A DNA stretch of 64,000 nt from Candidatus Bilophila faecipullorum. GTDB lineage: Bacteria; Desulfobacterota; Desulfovibrionia; Desulfovibrionales; Desulfovibrionaceae. The stretch covers positions 85,207 to 149,206 of the forward strand of contig CALVEZ010000002.1 in assembly GCA_944326695.1 (NCBI GenBank). The letters are read 5' to 3'. Shown here in pieces: positions 41,714 through 50,580 of this stretch. Position 1 is the first letter of the stretch; the number at the start of each line of letters is the position of its first letter. Below the pieces are notes generated by a model. It did no database searches. It saw nothing but the letters and a program-made list of their open reading frames with translations, and was not told the DNA's origin. Position numbers and translations under genes: made by a program.

Positions 41714-42350
41714 TAAGAAAAACAGGTACTCGGAGATGGGTTCTCAAGCTGAAAACGCCATCGCCTTGTCCAGAAGGCGCGTTCTGAAAGCGGCGTTTGC
41801 CGGGATTGCGGCAGGGCTCGCCGTCCCCGTGCTGCCCCGCCTCTCGGCCTGCGCCGCCGAAGCGTCCGGCAACAAGGTTCTGATTGTCTACTTCTCCCGC
41901 ACAGGGAATACCCGCGAAGTCGCCGGGCAGATTCACAAGAGAATCGGCGGCGACATGCTGGAACTGAAAACGGCTCATTCGTACCCCGCAGCGTACAGGG
42001 CCACGACGGAACAGGCGAAGCGGGAACAGGAAGAGCATTTCCGGCCCACGCTCACGGCGGATGTGGCAAGCGTGGGACCGTATGACGTGATCTTCATCGG
42101 TTATCCCAACTGGTGGGGCACCATGCCGATGGCCCTGTTCACGTTTCTTGAAAAACATGACTTTGCCGGCAAGACGCTGGTTCCTTTCTGCACCCATGAA
42201 GGGAGCGCCTTGGGACGCGGCCCGCGCGATATGGCCGGACTGTGCCCGAACGCCAAGATACTGGACGGGCTCGCCATACGCGGTTCCCATGCTTCCGAGG
42301 CGCAGGAGGATGTGGATCAATGGCTTCGCCGCATCGGTTTGAGCCGATAA
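41703..42350 (+). CDS. Tat-exported flavodoxin
   Basis: A 215-residue protein. The N-terminus has a twin-arginine signal (LSRRRVLKAAFAGIAAGLAV). The mature part is a flavodoxin-4 fold: VLIVYFSRTGNTREVAGQIH (FMN phosphate loop), YDVIFIGYPNWWGTMPMALF (isoalloxazine loop) and LVPFCTHEGSALG. Periplasmic or membrane-anchored flavodoxins of this type occur beside reductases and cupins in anaerobes. AAGGAGTGC lies upstream of the ATG. It starts inside the tail of the flavoprotein remnant. Confidence 0.9.
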   Translation: MTHDKKNRYSEMGSQAENAIALSRRRVLKAAFAGIAAGLAVPVLPRLSACAAEASGNKVLIVYFSRTGNTREVAGQIHKRIGGDMLELKTAHSYPAAYRATTEQAKREQEEHFRPTLTADVASVGPYDVIFIGYPNWWGTMPMALFTFLEKHDFAGKTLVPFCTHEGSALGRGPRDMAGLCPNAKILDGLAIRGSHASEAQEDVDQWLRRIGLSR

Positions 42351-42538
42351 ACTGAAACGTTCTGGAAAAACTGCCGCCTGCGCCCGGGCCCAACCTCTTT
42401 GAAGCGAGAGGGCGGGAGTCTGCCCAATAAACCGCAACGGCAGAATCAGGCAAGAAAACAAGGGAATCGTATCTGCCATTCCCTGTCCCGCTTGGCTCTA
42501 TTTTCCTCATGACTACTCTGAACCTAAGGAGAGAACCT

Positions 42539-43039
42539 GTGCTGCGCTTCACACCTCTGGCCATAACCCTGGCCCTTGCCGCAACTGCCGGCGTGCTTTC
42601 CCTTCCCGCCCTGGCCGCTGAACCGGGCCGCGTGGGACAGACCATCATCCGCAACGGCGAACAGGCCGCCATCAAAGGCTCCGACACAATCTTCACCGGC
42701 ACGGTCCGCATCGATCCCCTCTATTCGGCCAACAACGACATGCGTTCCAGCGGCGGCAGCGTGACCTTCGAGCCGGGCGCGCGCTCCAACTGGCATATCC
42801 ATCCCGTGGGGCAGGTCCTGATCGTCACCTCCGGCGTGGGCCGGACGCAGGAATGGGGCAAGCCGATGCAGGAAATCAAGGCCGGAGACATCATTATCTG
42901 CCCTGTGGGGATCAAACACTGGCACGGCGCTTCCCCGACCACCTCCATGACCCACATCTCCATCTGCGAAGAAAAGGAACCCGGCAAGGTCGTGGAATGG
43001 ATGGAGCCCGTGACCGACGCGCAATACAACGGCCAGTGA
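42539..43039 (+). CDS. Exported cupin-domain protein
   Basis: About 166 residues from a GTG at 42539, chosen because AAGGAGAG precedes it and a clean signal peptide follows (LRFTPLAITLALAATAG...ALAA); an in-frame ATG at 42509 is less well placed. The mature domain is a small cupin: VTFEPGARSNWHIHPVGQVL (metal ligands in HIH), IKAGDIIICPVGIKHWHGA (second His cluster). It resembles the cytoplasmic cupin at 43805, suggesting duplication with added export signal. The reaction is unknown. Confidence 0.85.
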   Translation: MLRFTPLAITLALAATAGVLSLPALAAEPGRVGQTIIRNGEQAAIKGSDTIFTGTVRIDPLYSANNDMRSSGGSVTFEPGARSNWHIHPVGQVLIVTSGVGRTQEWGKPMQEIKAGDIIICPVGIKHWHGASPTTSMTHISICEEKEPGKVVEWMEPVTDAQYNGQ

Positions 43040-43088
43040 TCCGGCGGAATCTCAAACAGGAACAAGCCGCATCCTGAAAGGACAGCCT

Positions 43089-43808
43089 ATGAACAGACCC
43101 TATATCGTATGCCACATGCTGACGGCGCTGGACGGCAAAATCACCGGCCCGTTTATGGAAAGCCCCGCCGTCATCCCCGCGGGTGAGGAATACGAACGCA
43201 CAAACGAACTGTATCATCCTCAGGCGTGGTTGTGCGGCCGCGTCACCACGGATGAAAATTTTACCTTTTACCGGCAACCCGATCTGGACGAAACGTCTCC
43301 CGCTGTGCCGGATGGCGATTACACAGCGGTGGAAGGGGCGGAAATGCACTATGTTTCCGTCGATCCTTCGGGAAGAATCGGCTGGAAGTCCAATACGCTG
43401 CAGTATGCGGATCGTCCGGCGGCGCATGTGATCGAAGTGCTGACCGAAAAGGCGTCCAACGCATACCGCGCTTTCCTCCGTACAATGGAAATATCCTACA
43501 TCATCGCCGGGAAGGAACATCTGGACTGTGCGCTGGCGGCCCAAAAACTCAAAGAACTCTTCCACATCGAAACGCTGATGGTTTCCGGCGGCGGGTTCAT
43601 CAACTGGTCCTTTTTGCAGGCGGGCCTTATTGACGAATTGAGCCTTGTTCTGGCCCCGGTTGCCGACGGGGAAAACAATACCGTCACCCTGTTTGAAAAA
43701 TCCGGGCATCTGCCGCAGACGCCGCCCGTGGCCTTTGCGCTGAAAGGCGTAGACACGCTGGCAGGCGACAGCCTGTGGCTGCGCTATGTGGTCAAAAAAG
43801 GAGCATGA
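43089..43808 (+). CDS. RibD C-terminal / dihydrofolate-reductase-fold reductase
   Basis: A 239-residue NADPH-dependent reductase-fold protein: MNRPYIVCHMLTALDGKITG at the N-terminus (family catalytic region), VIEVLTEKASNAYRAFL, LKELFHIETLMVSGGGFINW (nucleotide-binding glycine loop) and GLIDELSLVLAPVADG. It resembles the reductase half of RibD, but no deaminase domain is present and no other riboflavin genes are near, so its substrate is probably something else. AAGGA precedes the ATG, and the stop overlaps the next gene by ATGA. Confidence 0.88.
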   Translation: MNRPYIVCHMLTALDGKITGPFMESPAVIPAGEEYERTNELYHPQAWLCGRVTTDENFTFYRQPDLDETSPAVPDGDYTAVEGAEMHYVSVDPSGRIGWKSNTLQYADRPAAHVIEVLTEKASNAYRAFLRTMEISYIIAGKEHLDCALAAQKLKELFHIETLMVSGGGFINWSFLQAGLIDELSLVLAPVADGENNTVTLFEKSGHLPQTPPVAFALKGVDTLAGDSLWLRYVVKKGA

Positions 43809-44212
43809 ATATGGAAGCGCGCGAAGTAAGCGTTTTTCCTCTGGGTGAAAAGAACGAGGCGTATGCACAGTATTTCAGCGGGCAAAGCTACCTCCAGATG
43901 CTGTCCACCCAAGGCGTTGCCATCGCCAACGTCACCTTTGAGCCGGGATGCCGGAACAACTGGCATATCCACCACAAGGGCGGGCAAATACTGCTGGTGA
44001 CCGGCGGGCGCGGGTACTATCAGGCATGGGGCGAACCGGCGCGGGAACTCCATCCCGGCGACGTGGTCCATATCCCGCCGGAAACGAAGCACTGGCACGG
44101 AGCCGCGCCCGACTCCTGGTTTTCCCACCTTGCCGTGGCCGTTCCCGCCGAGGGAGCCGCCAACGAATGGCTGGAAGCCGTAGCCGATAAGGAATATGCG
44201 GTCTTGAAATAA
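43805..44212 (+). CDS. Cytoplasmic cupin-domain protein
   Basis: A 135-residue cupin with both metal-binding motifs: NVTFEPGCRNNWHIHHKGGQ and HPGDVVHIPPETKHWHGAAP. No signal peptide. The ATG overlaps the stop of the RibD-like gene (ATGA at 43805-43808), so translation is coupled. It is a paralogue of the exported cupin 1.2 kb upstream. Related small cupins occur beside carboxymuconolactone-decarboxylase-like and quinone-reducing genes; the reaction is not known. Confidence 0.88.
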   Translation: MNMEAREVSVFPLGEKNEAYAQYFSGQSYLQMLSTQGVAIANVTFEPGCRNNWHIHHKGGQILLVTGGRGYYQAWGEPARELHPGDVVHIPPETKHWHGAAPDSWFSHLAVAVPAEGAANEWLEAVADKEYAVLK

Positions 44213-44278
44213 GCGCCCTCAGGCTCCCCTCCCATTATAGAGCCGACAAGGGCCCCACTTTTGCGTCGGAGAACTTCC

Positions 44279-45109
44279 ATGAAAGATGTAATGGTGTTAA
44301 CGGGTGCCGGTCAAATAGGTCTGGCGATTGCCCGTAGAATGGGCTCCGGCAAGAAAATCGTTGTAGGTGATGCCAAGAGGGAAAAGGCCCTTGCCGTCTG
44401 CAACGTCATGAATGAAGCTGGATTTGATGCCGTTCCCGTAGAAATGGACCTTTCATCAAGGGCATCCATTCTGAACCTGATCCACGAGGCCCAGGGCTAC
44501 GGGGACATTGCCATGCTCGTCAATGCGGCGGGCGTTTCTCCCAGTCAGGCCCCCATCGAAACGATCTTGAAAGTGGATTTGTACGGCACGGCTGTTTTGC
44601 TGGAAGAAGTCGGCAAGGTCATCAAAGAAGGCGGTGTTGGCGTCACCATTTCGAGCCAGTCCGGGCATCGGATGCCTGCTCTCGGTATAGAGGTGGATGA
44701 AGAGCTTGCGACAAGCCCCACGGAAGAATTGCTTGAGCTTGAAGTCCTCCAAGCGGCAAACATCAGGGATACCCTGCACGCTTACCAGATGGCCAAACGC
44801 TGCAATGTAAAAAGGGTTATGGCCGAAGCCGTCAAATGGGGAGCGAGAGGGGCAAGGATCAATTCCATTTCCCCCGGCATTGTCGTAACCCCGCTGGCTC
44901 TTGATGAATTCAAGGGGCCACGAGGCGATTTCTACAAGAATATGTTTGCCAAGTGCCCGGCCCGGCGTCCCGGAACCGCTGATGAAATTGCCAATGTTGC
45001 GGAGTTGCTCATGAGCCACAAAGGCGCGTTCATCACCGGCGCGGATTTTCTGATCGATGGAGGCGCCACGGCATCTTACTTCTACGGTCCCCTGAAACCG
45101 CAAAAGTAA
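44279..45109 (+). CDS. Short-chain dehydrogenase/reductase (SDR)
   Basis: A 276-residue oxidoreductase. The Rossmann glycine motif is TGAGQIGLAIARRM; MLVNAAGVSPS matches the NAG motif; the catalytic Ser is in VTISSQSGHR, and the Tyr-x3-Lys pair in YQMAKRCN; INSISPGIVVTPLA and GADFLIDGGATASY complete the fold. The active site is intact. The spacing between Ser and Tyr is longer than usual because of an insert (LATSPTEELLELEV). The substrate is unknown. It is the last gene of the redox group and is followed by a clear terminator. Confidence 0.92.
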   Translation: MKDVMVLTGAGQIGLAIARRMGSGKKIVVGDAKREKALAVCNVMNEAGFDAVPVEMDLSSRASILNLIHEAQGYGDIAMLVNAAGVSPSQAPIETILKVDLYGTAVLLEEVGKVIKEGGVGVTISSQSGHRMPALGIEVDEELATSPTEELLELEVLQAANIRDTLHAYQMAKRCNVKRVMAEAVKWGARGARINSISPGIVVTPLALDEFKGPRGDFYKNMFAKCPARRPGTADEIANVAELLMSHKGAFITGADFLIDGGATASYFYGPLKPQK

Positions 45110-45568
45110 ACCCTGCGTACAAATGAAGACGCCTCTATTCATGGACGCGCATGCTTTCGATAGCTACGGCACTGCCCAGCAAACAGTCAATGATCAATGT
45201 ATAAAACGTTTGTAATTCCTTGAGTCATTTCAAAACGTATTACCCTACAGAGGGAAAGCGTGGGACATGCCCAATGTCTCACGCTTTTTTTATCAGCGTA
45301 CGTCCTTTTACCTACTTTCTTCATTGCTCATCACAAAGATCATCACAATTTTTCATACTTCAGAATCAATTCAAGAGATGTCCTTACCGGAGAAAAGGCT
45401 CTTAAACAGGGGAATTCTGTCGTTTCTTTCCGTATGAAGCCGTTTTTCCCGCCGCGGTTCCCTGAGGGCCGCGCCGTTCCTGCGCCGCAGGGCCGCAAGG
45501 AGGTGACAGCGGCCCCGCGACGTGCTACCGACACTTTCCACGTTTCTAATGCAAGGCAGGTATCCCAC
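45110..45568. other. Intergenic, terminator and EamA leader
   Basis: About 460 nt, AT-rich at its left half. It contains the terminator listed next, and AAAACGT twice about 36 nt apart (45203 and 45232). The right part is the GC-rich leader of the EamA gene. Confidence 0.4.
45255..45291 (+). terminator. Rho-independent terminator
   Basis: AAAGCGTGGGACAT pairs with ATGTCTCACGCTTT around a short loop and is followed by seven T. It closes the redox gene group after the SDR gene. Confidence 0.9.
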
Positions 45569-46471
45569 ATGTACGGAACGGAATTCGGCGTCTTTCTGGC
45601 CCTCTCCACGGCCTTCTCATGGGCGCTGGCGGGCGTCATCCATACCACGGCCTCCCGCATGGCCGGCATCCGCGCGGTCATGCTCATACGCCAGCCGCTG
45701 GCCAGCGTCGCGCTCGGGCTGTGCTGCCTTCTCGCGGGCGATCTGCTCCTGCCGTCCATGCGCCTCTTCTGGCTGGCGGCCGCCTCGGGGCTTTTCGGGA
45801 TCATCATCGGTGACGCCTGCTTTTACGCCGGAGCCCTCACCATGGGCCTGCGCCCTACCCTCGTCTGCCAGTCGCTTTCCTCCTGCTTCACCGCCCTCAT
45901 CGGTTCCTTCTACCTCGGGGAATACATCGGGATGCAAGGCTGGCTTGGCATGTTCGTCGCCACCTGCGGGGTCATCCTCGTGGTCGTTTCCGAGCAGAAG
46001 GACACGCACAACCCGCCTGTGGACAATCGGCGGCGCAACAAGGGCGTGGCGCTGGCCTTGCTCTCCGCGATCCTGCTCGCCCTCGGTATGGTCTTTTCCA
46101 AACAGGCCCTTCAAGAAGGCATGGACGCCCTCTCCCTCGCCTTCTACCGCAACGCCATCTCTACGGTCGGCATCTGGATCATCGCCTTCATGATCGGCGC
46201 GATCCGCCCCGCCATTGAGGGCATCCGCGCCAATCCCGGCGTCCTCAAGCTCTTCCCGCTCGGCTGTCTCTTCGGCCCGGCCGGGGGCATCTGGCTTTCT
46301 TGCCTCGCCCTCGACTACCTCCCCGCCGCCATCGCCTCCATGCTCATCGGCCTTGAGCCCATTGCCCTGCTCATCGTCACCGGCATCATCGAGCGCCGCG
46401 TCCCCTCCGTGAATTCCATCATCGGCTCCTGCATCGCCTGCGCCGGGGCCGCCATCCTGCTGCTGCGCTGA
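45569..46471 (+). CDS. EamA-family (DMT) transporter
   Basis: A 300-residue membrane protein with two EamA repeats of five spans (GVFLALSTAFSWALAGVIH... and GVALALLSAILLALGMVFS...), typical of small-molecule exporters. The substrate cannot be read from sequence. The start at 45569 follows AAGGCAGG and the homology begins immediately; the open frame extends to 45260 but that part is not EamA-like. It is monocistronic and is followed by a perfect 52-bp palindrome. Confidence 0.92.
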   Translation: MYGTEFGVFLALSTAFSWALAGVIHTTASRMAGIRAVMLIRQPLASVALGLCCLLAGDLLLPSMRLFWLAAASGLFGIIIGDACFYAGALTMGLRPTLVCQSLSSCFTALIGSFYLGEYIGMQGWLGMFVATCGVILVVVSEQKDTHNPPVDNRRRNKGVALALLSAILLALGMVFSKQALQEGMDALSLAFYRNAISTVGIWIIAFMIGAIRPAIEGIRANPGVLKLFPLGCLFGPAGGIWLSCLALDYLPAAIASMLIGLEPIALLIVTGIIERRVPSVNSIIGSCIACAGAAILLLR

Positions 46472-46881
46472 GGGATTGGGGAAACGGCTATTGGAGGGGG
46501 AAGGGGGGACTTTCTGGAGAAAGTCCCCCCTTCCCCCTCCAAACCTCCCCCTTCCCCTTCAAAGACCTTCGACTGGTGGGGAGGCCGCGCGTCGGACGGC
46601 GGCAAGTCCGTCCCTCCCGGAAACGCGGGGAGCCGTTCCGTGCTAGGAAGGCCAAGGGGCTATTGCTGAAACGGCGAGGGGGTATTCCTTGCGGGGAAGG
46701 TTCGTCATGGAGAGCGACAGCCTTGCCGGAGACGCGGATGAATACCCCTTACAAATACGGCGAGGTTTCCGCAGGCGCGCCCCCCGGACGCGGAGGGGAG
46801 GGACATTGCCGCCCTCTTTAAGATCGGCCCGGGATGCGCCGGACAAGCCCCCCCTGTGTGGAGCCCTCCGGCGCGCCTCCT
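46472..46881. other. Intergenic region, no gene recognised
   Basis: Besides the palindrome at 46491-46542 (listed), a half copy of its purine/pyrimidine arm follows directly (CCTCCCCCTTCCCC, about 46545). No gene is seen. Confidence 0.4.
46491..46542. terminator. Perfect 52-bp inverted repeat downstream of the EamA gene
   Basis: A 25-nt arm (46491-46515, TTGGAGGGGG...ACTTTCT) is followed by GG and the exact reverse complement (46518-46542). The hairpin would be extremely stable. There is no U-run, so it may act as a factor-independent block or as a processed RNA end, or it may be a short mobile palindrome. Confidence 0.6.
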
Positions 46882-47580
46882 TCAGGCGGCGTTGCGCCGG
46901 GCGTGCACGAGCCGTGGGACTTTGCCCGGCTTGGGGCACAGAAAGCGCGCGGGCAGCCAGTGCTCATGCCGCAGGATGCTGACCGCCGCCACCCTGTTGC
47001 CGACGCGGATGGAGTCAACAATCCGGCCATGATCCCCCAGCCGCGCTTCGGCCTGTTCCACGGAAAGGGGGTGTTGCGGCAGGAGGCTCAAGCGCCGCCG
47101 CAGAGGGGTCAGGATGCCCCCGATCAGGGTGTTGTCGGAAAGGGAAAGGAAGAGATCATGGAAACGGACGTCCTCGGCGTCGAAGTCGGCCAGCCGCCGT
47201 TTTTCGAGAAAAAAGGACTGGCGGCGCAAGGCGTCCTCCATGTGCCGTAAAAGCCGGGGCGTGATCCGCTCGAAAACGGTGTCGAGACAACCGGATTCGA
47301 GCGATCCGGCCAGCGCGCAGGCGCTCTTGACGTAGGCGTCGGAAACGGGCGGGACATAGACGCCCTTACGGGGCCGGATGACCACAAGCCCCTCGGCCTC
47401 AAGCCGGATGAGGGCGTCGCGCAAAGGCGTCCTGCTTACCCCGAGTTCGGCGCAGAGGGCGTCCTGATCAAGCCATATGCCGGGCCGCACGCTCCCCTCG
47501 CGCAGGGCGGCCTCAAGATGGCGGTAGACCCGTGCGCTCAGCGAATCCGCGTTGCGCGCCTCTTCACAATACGATTTCAT
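46882..47580 (-). CDS. GntR/FadR-type (FCD) transcription regulator
   Basis: A 232-residue protein. The N-terminal winged helix reads VYRHLEAALREGSVRPGIWL, ELGVSRTPLRDALIRLEAEG and RPRKGVYV; the C-terminal FCD ligand domain keeps a conserved metal-ligand-like pattern (DVRFHDLFLSLSDN, and later DHGRIVDSIRVGNRVAA). The inducer is unknown. The start at 47580 has GGAGGT upstream. It diverges from a paralogue at 48055, and the two share long stretches (SRTPLRDALIRLEAEG versus SKTPLRDALIRLEAEG). Confidence 0.9.
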   Translation of the reverse strand: MKSYCEEARNADSLSARVYRHLEAALREGSVRPGIWLDQDALCAELGVSRTPLRDALIRLEAEGLVVIRPRKGVYVPPVSDAYVKSACALAGSLESGCLDTVFERITPRLLRHMEDALRRQSFFLEKRRLADFDAEDVRFHDLFLSLSDNTLIGGILTPLRRRLSLLPQHPLSVEQAEARLGDHGRIVDSIRVGNRVAAVSILRHEHWLPARFLCPKPGKVPRLVHARRNAA

Positions 47581-48054
47581 GGTGACCTCCCGTCCATGCC
47601 GCGTGGACAAGCGGGACGCCCTCCCGGACGACCCTGGTTAGAGGAAAAACGTTTCGGGCTGGCTTCCCGGCTCGAGGATCATCCTTCTCCGCACCTTCCC
47701 ACGGCCAAGGGCCGCAGTGGCCTACGCGGAGTCGTCCCCTCTCACGGTTGCGGGCCAGCGTCGGTTTTCTACCGAACTTTCCAATTCTCCCGGCGCGGAC
47801 GCCGGGCACCCGAAACGTGACGTCTGACGGGCGCGCACATGCGCTTTACCCGGTCCGATGAATACGCTACTGTCTTCTTCGGACCCCTCTTATATATCAA
47901 AAGCGGGCGCGGCACACAAGCGCTTACGATGATACGGTCCTTCGATTTCCGCTTTTGGATGTTATTTAGGCGATGCGGGGCCATCCCCCCTTGACCTCCG
48001 GGGGGCGGCATGGCACACAGAGGACCGAACTCATATATCAATGGAAGGAAAACC
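47581..48054. promoter_or_regulatory. Divergent control region between two GntR paralogues
   Basis: A 470-nt gap. TATATATCAA at about 47891 and CATATATCAA at about 48032 are near-identical AT-rich words that stand out from the GC-rich background and could be operator halves. No gene is seen. Confidence 0.4.
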
Positions 48055-48774
48055 GTGAAGCGTACCAGAACCGCAGTCAAGGAAACAGCCCCCAAAGAGG
48101 AGCCGCGGCCGGACTCCCTGCGCGAGCGCGTCTATCAATATCTCAAGGACGCCATGAGCGCGGGCAAGCTGCGCTACGGCGAATTTCTGGATCAGGACGG
48201 CATCTGCGAAACCCTTGAGGTGAGCAAGACTCCCCTGCGCGACGCCCTCATCCGGCTTGAGGCCGAGGGCTTCGTGACCATCCTCCCTCGCAAGGGCGTC
48301 TACATCAATCCCATCACCCCCAGTTTCATCAAGAGCGCCTACCAGATCATCGGGTCCATCGAGGCGGACTGCCTCAATGAGGTCTTCGACAAGCTCACCG
48401 CCTACCACGTGCGCCTCTTCGAGGCATCCAACGAAAAACAGTGGGAATTGCTCAAGAAAAACGACTACGTCAATTATTATGACGAGAACATCCGTTTCCA
48501 TAACATTTTCCTGTCCCTCTCCGAAAACACCCTCCTCGAACAGACCCTTATCCCCCTGCGCCGCCGCCTCTACGACTTCCCCCGCCGCCAGTACTCCTAC
48601 GAATGGGAAGCCATGAACCTGAACACCCACCAGCGCTTCATCGACTCGGTCAAGCTCGGCAACCGTCAGGCCGCCGTCAGCATTTTCCGCATCGAGCACT
48701 GGTCCTACGAAGTGCACAAGAAGTACCTCAAGCTCTATTACGACTTCGACCAAAAGAGGCTGGTTTCCGCGTAA
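48055..48774 (+). CDS. GntR/FadR-type (FCD) transcription regulator, paralogue of the divergent gene
   Basis: A 239-residue regulator, started at GTG 48055 with AAGGA upstream (an in-frame ATG at 48010 has a poorer site). HTH: VYQYLKDAMSAGKLRYGEFL, TLEVSKTPLRDALIRLEAEG, LPRKGVYINP. FCD domain: IRFHNIFLSLSENTLLEQTL, NTHQRFIDSVKLGNRQAAVS. The final sequence is rich in Tyr, Lys and Phe. It forms a divergent pair with 46882-47580; cross-regulation is likely but inferred. A GC hairpin (GCCCTGC...GCAGGGC, 48785-48805) follows the stop. Confidence 0.9.
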   Translation: MKRTRTAVKETAPKEEPRPDSLRERVYQYLKDAMSAGKLRYGEFLDQDGICETLEVSKTPLRDALIRLEAEGFVTILPRKGVYINPITPSFIKSAYQIIGSIEADCLNEVFDKLTAYHVRLFEASNEKQWELLKKNDYVNYYDENIRFHNIFLSLSENTLLEQTLIPLRRRLYDFPRRQYSYEWEAMNLNTHQRFIDSVKLGNRQAAVSIFRIEHWSYEVHKKYLKLYYDFDQKRLVSA

Positions 48775-49019
48775 AAAGAAAAGCCCTGCTCTTCACGCAG
48801 GGCCGGGGAAACGACGCGCCGGAAGTCCCGGCCTTTCAGGATATAACCTCGCCCGAGGCATCGGAGAGGTAAACCTGACGGCCAGCCCTCTGCCCGCGCC
48901 TTCCTGAAAGAGAAAAAGCGGCGCGGCCACCCCCGCAAAACCTCCCGCCTCCGCAGCGGGCCCTCCAAAAATGTATTTTTCTGAAAAGAAAATATGGTTT
49001 TGAATTATTTGAATAGTAG

Positions 49020-49202
49020 GAAAACGCTAAAAAGAATTGTTTACGCAGTGTAAACAAAATTTATTCATATCTATATGGTAAAGATGTCTATGAATATGTA
49101 GTAAAAGCCAAAATTCATATCCCTTACTATACATGGAATGAGATTTTGTCCAAATATACCGTTTACACAAAGAAAAATTATAGAGTAAATATCTTCAAAT
49201 AA
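49020..49202 (+). pseudogene. AT-rich open fragment without start, possible 3' gene remnant
   Basis: A 60-codon frame free of stops ends with a TAA that touches a good terminator hairpin. It reads like protein (…YGKDVYEYVVKAKIHIP, then YTWNEILSKYTVYTKKNY) but has no ATG, GTG or ribosome-binding site. I do not recognise a family. Gene tail plus its own terminator suggests a remnant of an AT-rich, foreign gene. Confidence 0.3.
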
Positions 49203-49233
49203 AAAAGTACTCCTTCTTTGTGGAGTACTTTTT
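49201..49233 (+). terminator. Bidirectional-looking terminator
   Basis: AAAGTACTCC and GGAGTACTTT form a 10-bp stem with an 8-nt loop; A-run before, T-run after. Confidence 0.85.
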
Positions 49234-49266
49234 CACATACATTGGCTGCAAAATGCCCAAAAAAAG

Positions 49267-49305
49267 CTTTTAGGCGGTGAGTGTTCGCGCACTTACCGCC
49301 TTTTT
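49267..49305 (+). terminator. Terminator beside the distal end of CRISPR array 1
   Basis: AGGCGGTGAGTG pairs with CACTTACCGCCT (one G-T pair), loop TTCGCG, followed by TTTTTATTAT on the plus strand. It lies 10 nt from the last degenerate repeat, so it stops plus-strand reading into the array and may also end the minus-strand pre-crRNA. Confidence 0.8.
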
Positions 49306-49315
49306 ATTATGTACT

Positions 49316-50483
49316 CCCTAAGCCCGCCTACTTGGGGGATAACTGGACGGTCTAGTTCCTACTTTTTTCGTCAATCTTCTAAACCGCCTACTCGGCGGAT
49401 AACCATCACCCGGCACAGCGCCGCGATCATGCTGACTTCTAAACCACCTACTCGGCGGATAACTCAAAGCGCAGGGTATTGCGCCACTCCGGAAACTTCT
49501 AAACCGCCTACTCGGCGGATAACCCTTCTGTCTCTGTCTCGTTCCTGCTCAATCTCTTCTAAACCGCCTACTCGGCGGATAACCGCGTGGTCAACGCCTT
49601 TGCATGGCACAAGCTCTTCTAAACCGCCTACTTGGCGGATAACGGCCTTGTTCTTCTCTTTCCCGCCGGGCTTCTCTTCTAAACCGCCTACTCGGCGGAT
49701 AACGACTGCTGAATGCCCATGTCCCCGGTGAGGATCTTCTAAACCGCCTACTCGGCGGATAACGCCACATCTCCACAGGCAAACGGACAGTGCAGCTTCT
49801 AAACCGCCTACTCGGCGGATAACATCGAAGTATGTCTTTCCTTGCCGGGCTTGAGCTTCTAAACCGCCTACTCGGCGGATAACAACCCGTTCCCGTCCGT
49901 CCGCCGAAGGCCACACTTCTAAACCGCCTACTCGGCGGATAACGATTTTTGGATGATGACCGTACCGCTCCGTCACTTCTAAACCGCCTACTCGGCGGAT
50001 AACAATGAGGCGGGGACTCTGGTGCGCAATCTTTCCTTCTAAACCGCCTACTCGGCGGATAACAACCCCGACGATGCCGTGGTTCGGTGCGGTTGCTTCT
50101 AAACCGCCTACTCGGCGGATAACTCGGGATCAGTGGTGTTGCAGCTCATAAGCAGCTTCTAAACCGCCTACTCGGCGGATAACGGGGTGTGGTGTGCTCG
50201 CGTGCATTGCGGTTACTTCTAAACCGCCTACTCGGCGGATAACAACCGTGGCGGCTTCGCCTCCCGGGGACGGGTCTTCTAAACCGCCTACTCGGCGGAT
50301 AACAGGAAGGGAAGCCGGGCACATTGTACTCATCCCTTCTAAACCGCCTACTCGGCGGATAACGGCTTCGAGCGCCTTGCATCCTTTGACATGGGCTTCT
50401 AAACCGCCTACTCGGCGGATAACTTTGGAAGATGTTCGGTGAAGGGGACGAGCTTCTTCTAAACCGCCTACTCGGCGGATAAC
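49316..50483 (-). CRISPR. Type I-F CRISPR array 1: 20 repeats, 19 spacers
   Basis: Read on the minus strand, each 28-nt repeat begins GTTATCCGCCGAGTAGG and ends CGGTTTAGAAG, with CCGCC/GGCGG forming the Cas6f hairpin. Nineteen repeats start every 60 nt from 49376 to 50456; all spacers are 32 nt. Variants: one base changed in the repeats at 49436 and 49616. A twentieth, strongly degenerate repeat at 49316-49343 marks the leader-distal end. New spacers should enter at 50483, next to the leader and cas1. Confidence 0.98.
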
Positions 50484-50580
50484 TAGAGATTTTGAAAACA
50501 ATATCCTTATTTTTCAGTAGATTGGCTTTCAAAACCTTTTAAAGGTTTCGTTTTGGTGAGCTGGATATAACCTATTTATA
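50484..50580 (-). promoter_or_regulatory. Leader of CRISPR array 1
   Basis: 97 nt of AT-rich sequence between the cas1 stop and the first repeat. On the minus strand it contains AAAACGAAACC and, 30 nt further, TGAAAAATAAGGATATTG; both blocks recur at the same distance in the leader of array 2. TTGAAA followed 17 nt later by TAAGGA could be the promoter. Confidence 0.8.

Larger units (their letters stand above)
48775..49315. other. AT-rich spacer between GntR gene and CRISPR array
   Basis: From about 48960 the GC content falls sharply. The region holds a gene fragment and two hairpin terminators (listed), a perfect inverted repeat TTGTTTAC-GCAGT-GTAAACAA (49037-49057) and a second half-site GTTTACAC (about 49161). 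Confidence 0.5.

Noticed and set aside
49309..50532. Open frames with repeated peptide units (SKPPTRRIT or VIRRVGGLE) across the arrays
   Set aside because: They are translations of CRISPR repeats, not proteins.
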